Under the pieces are notes generated by a model. That model made no database searches and had not been told where the DNA came from. It saw only the letters and a program-made list of their open reading frames with translations. Positions 61,561 to 64,000 of a DNA stretch of 64,000 nucleotides are shown piece by piece. How positions within the stretch are numbered: the stretch's first letter is position 1; each line of letters opens with the position of its first letter. The DNA is from Pagrus major (taxonomy: Eukaryota; Chordata; Actinopteri; Spariformes; Sparidae): assembly GCF_040436345.1 (NCBI RefSeq), contig NC_133230.1, positions 22,516,197 through 22,580,196 on the forward strand, read 5' to 3'. The position numbers and the translations under genes are program-made.

Positions 61561-61665
61561 GCTGGGTAATATGTCAATAGTGTATCGTTATGGTGATATG
61601 AGACTATATATCATCTTACATTTCGGATATTGTTATATCCTGATATGACATAAGTGTGAATTTAA
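61561..61665 (+). repeat. Dispersed repeat fragment
   Basis: GTGCTGGGTAATATGTCAAT followed by alternating GATAT/TATAT words resembles a common teleost transposon relic. Recognised by memory only. Confidence 0.4.
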
Positions 61666-61911
61666 AGTTCAGCCCGGTTCTCGTATTCATTAAGTGCTTT
61701 TGAGAATAAACCTCTCTTTGACTGCATGAGAGCAGAGCTATTTAACACTTATTTTAATAAGAAAGTAATGCACACAGCAACTTTATCTAAAACTAAACTA
61801 ATAACTAAAATTTGGTGTGAAAAACTGATAGAAGTTAACTGAAATGCAAATAAAAACTAGACTTCATATGAAAACGAAAACTAGCCAAAAACTAGAATGG
61901 CACTCAGTGGA

Positions 61912-62312
61912 ACGCATACCTCTGCTAAGGCAGATCAGTCCTCTTTCATCCAAACCTAATCCAATATTAAACTTGATAGTGGACCAATTTACTGTATATA
62001 ACTGCTGGACCATAATTTAGAATCACCAGATCTTGGGTCCACATCAGATTATTCTCAGTCATCGATACCAGCCACCTAAATATGCAAGATTAACAAAAAT
62101 GTTGAAAAACTCCCTATTTCGCAGTGTTAAAGAAAGTGAGAAAAAGTGCCAGGATCTACACCAAAAGTTAACAGGGTTTATTCTAGGGCGAGATCCATCC
62201 TCCATCCAAGTTTCAAGGAAATCCGTTCAGTAGTTTTTGTGTAATGTTGGTAACAAACCAACCAACCAACAAAAAACAGAAATGGGTGAAAACATAACCT
62301 CTTTGGCGGCGC
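61912..62312 (+). repeat. Dispersed short repeat, about 400 bp
   Basis: Starts near GCATACCTCTGCTAAGGCAG and ends CATAACCTCTTTGGCGGCG, with CAAGTTTCAAGGAAATCC and an AACC/AACA tail-like stretch near the end. Resembles a repeat common in teleosts; exact family not assigned. Confidence 0.45.
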
Positions 62313-64000
62313 AAATGATATTGTGTAATAACCAAAATATAATTAAGATATACAGGAAATGTATTTAGTTTTAGTCTATATCAATCTGGTCAAATCTGTC
62401 AACACAACAAGCATAAGGAGGCATTGGTGCATACAGAATGGTTATTGTAGACGGGATGTCAACGTGTTTGTATTGTATTATTAACACCTATTCTGAACTT
62501 CTCAAGAATGTCAAATTCCAGCCATATTATAATAAAAAAAAAACTAAAAATCAAAACTAGAATAACTCTGTTCCACCTCACCCTCAACCAGAACATGTGC
62601 TTCTCTTGTGAAATGAGTTTTCAGCCTTTTAACAATACAGGGTTTCACTCTTTTTTAAGGGCCCATGACATCACTTAAAATAAAAAGGTGGGTTTAGAAT
62701 CACGGTCTGGAAAAACAGTCATTCCTCGCACGCACGCACACACATGCATGCATGCACACAACCCTGGGAAAGAAGCCCTTACGACACCTGAGAGTGGAGA
62801 GAGATGTTAGTGACACTTGGTCAGGTCTTAAAGAGTTAATGCGAACTGAGTGCTGTTGTCTGTCACATTCACATATGCACACACATACACATACTAATTC
62901 CCAGCATGACTATGCTTTATTGATGGAGAGACAGGGCTGCATATCTAATGGCATTAGCGAGTGTGAGTGAAGAGGCTGCCGGGTATGATCCATTTATATG
63001 CATGCTAATAACAGAGCACATTGGGCCTGGGACGAGCAGGAAGATCTCTCTATAATCGACCATCCATCATTACGATGTGACTTTCTGGTCAGACACGGCG
63101 CATCATTACTCTGCATGCACACATGCACAAACCCACACCCAAGAGCACTTCTTTTGTTCATTTTCTTTCATCACCTCTCCACACGCTGTTTATTTGTATC
63201 AATCAGGGAGAATCAGCTGCACACAGTTGAACTAGTTAAAGTCAGCAAACTTTAACAAGGCACAGCTTGCTTCAAAAGGCCCTTTGTAAGCCAGACTTCT
63301 CTTTCAGTAATGAAGCATGTAGCAAAAGCTAGCTCCCCTCTGTAAAAAACGTTGACCTGAGACTACACACACATCCATTTGTCCCCACACATACAGAGCT
63401 TATGAGATCACTGAGGGCGCTGTGATTTCCACTGCACAATAAATGTCATCCACGTGTTCCGAGCGAGGGTGGCCTCAGGAGTCCTGCAGTGGTTTGGGGG
63501 TCAGGGTTGAGGTTAGGGTAGCTGGTCTCCCGTGGCCCAGGGTCAAACCTCAGCTCTCGCTTCCTCTCGGCGCTGTCGGAGGAGTAGCGGGGTTTGGCTT
63601 TTCGCCCAAGTGGGGAGAGCACCGTGGAGCCCTTCCTTTCTTGGGATGCCACATTTTTTAGCTGTTCAACGCACCCACCAGAACAGAGAGAAGCGTGACT
63701 GGATTAAATGAGCATAGTTTGAGTGTGTTTTCGTCATTTTTACCATGGATGGTACCCAATGCTGGCCTTTTTGTTATCTTTTACACTGGAAAAAAAGGGC
63801 ATTTCAGAAATTCAAAATGTCTTATTTTATCTCCCCAAGATAAATAATCTCACCAAACATCATTTAAAAAAGAGATAATTGAATACGAGTTCAAATAGCC
63901 TCGACTTTAGTAAATGTCTATGCTTATTTAACATTAGGACTTAGAGTTAGCTAACTTACCGTGGTATTAATAGCAGGGTGGTGTGCCTTCAAGTGTCTCT

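Larger units (their letters stand above)
46727..64000. other. Gene-free intergenic region beyond CMPK2
   Basis: No exon with splice signals and a recognisable product was found over 17 kb. The region holds TIR and hAT-like relics, microsatellites, purine tracts and unique sequence. In other vertebrates the CMPK2 side of this cluster faces a large gene-poor interval toward SOX11, which fits. One short antisense frame at 63446-63652 is treated as an open question in the findings. Confidence 0.55.

Overview
The window is nuclear DNA from a bony fish, most likely a percomorph teleost. Evidence: spliced vertebrate genes with GT-AG introns, microsatellites, minisatellites, and many short terminal-inverted-repeat (TIR) elements of kinds common in teleost genomes. 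There are no operons, ribosome binding sites, CRISPR arrays, or recognisable tRNA or rRNA genes. Identifications come from reading translations against remembered protein families; no database search was run.

Three protein-coding genes can be reconstructed exon by exon, with all splice phases agreeing. They are in the order and orientation known from other vertebrates. (1) RNF144A, minus strand: coding exons at 8809-18895, probable noncoding 5' exons near 34.7 and 35.2 kb, and a probable long 3' UTR down to about 3.75 kb. It encodes a 295-aa membrane-anchored RING-IBR-RING ubiquitin ligase. (2) RSAD2 (viperin, vig-1), minus strand, 37021-39917: six exons, 351 aa, a radical SAM antiviral enzyme. 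(3) CMPK2, plus strand, 41060-45676: five exons, 414 aa, a UMP/CMP kinase of the thymidylate-kinase fold.

RSAD2 and CMPK2 are head to head, with about 1.14 kb between their start codons. Interferon-response-like elements lie at both ends of that interval, and RSAD2 has a TATA box. This fits the known partnership: CMPK2 helps supply the CTP pool and viperin converts CTP to the chain terminator ddhCTP. A TIR element sits in the middle of this shared promoter interval.

Layout: 1-3.7 kb, intergenic repeats; 3.75-8.8 kb, probable RNF144A 3' UTR with TIR elements, one nested in another; 8.8-18.9 kb, RNF144A coding exons; 18.9-35.2 kb, RNF144A 5' introns and noncoding exons; 35.2-36.8 kb, an AT-rich minisatellite and a TIR element between RNF144A and the RSAD2 3' end; 37.0-45.7 kb, the antiviral pair; 45.7-64 kb, CMPK2 3' UTR followed by a long stretch with no convincing gene.

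The most interesting points are the interferon-type bidirectional promoter; an unusually weak CMPK2 exon 1 splice donor 15 bp before a transposon-derived tandem array; and at least five short TIR families that all end in TTAAAG...CTTTAA.
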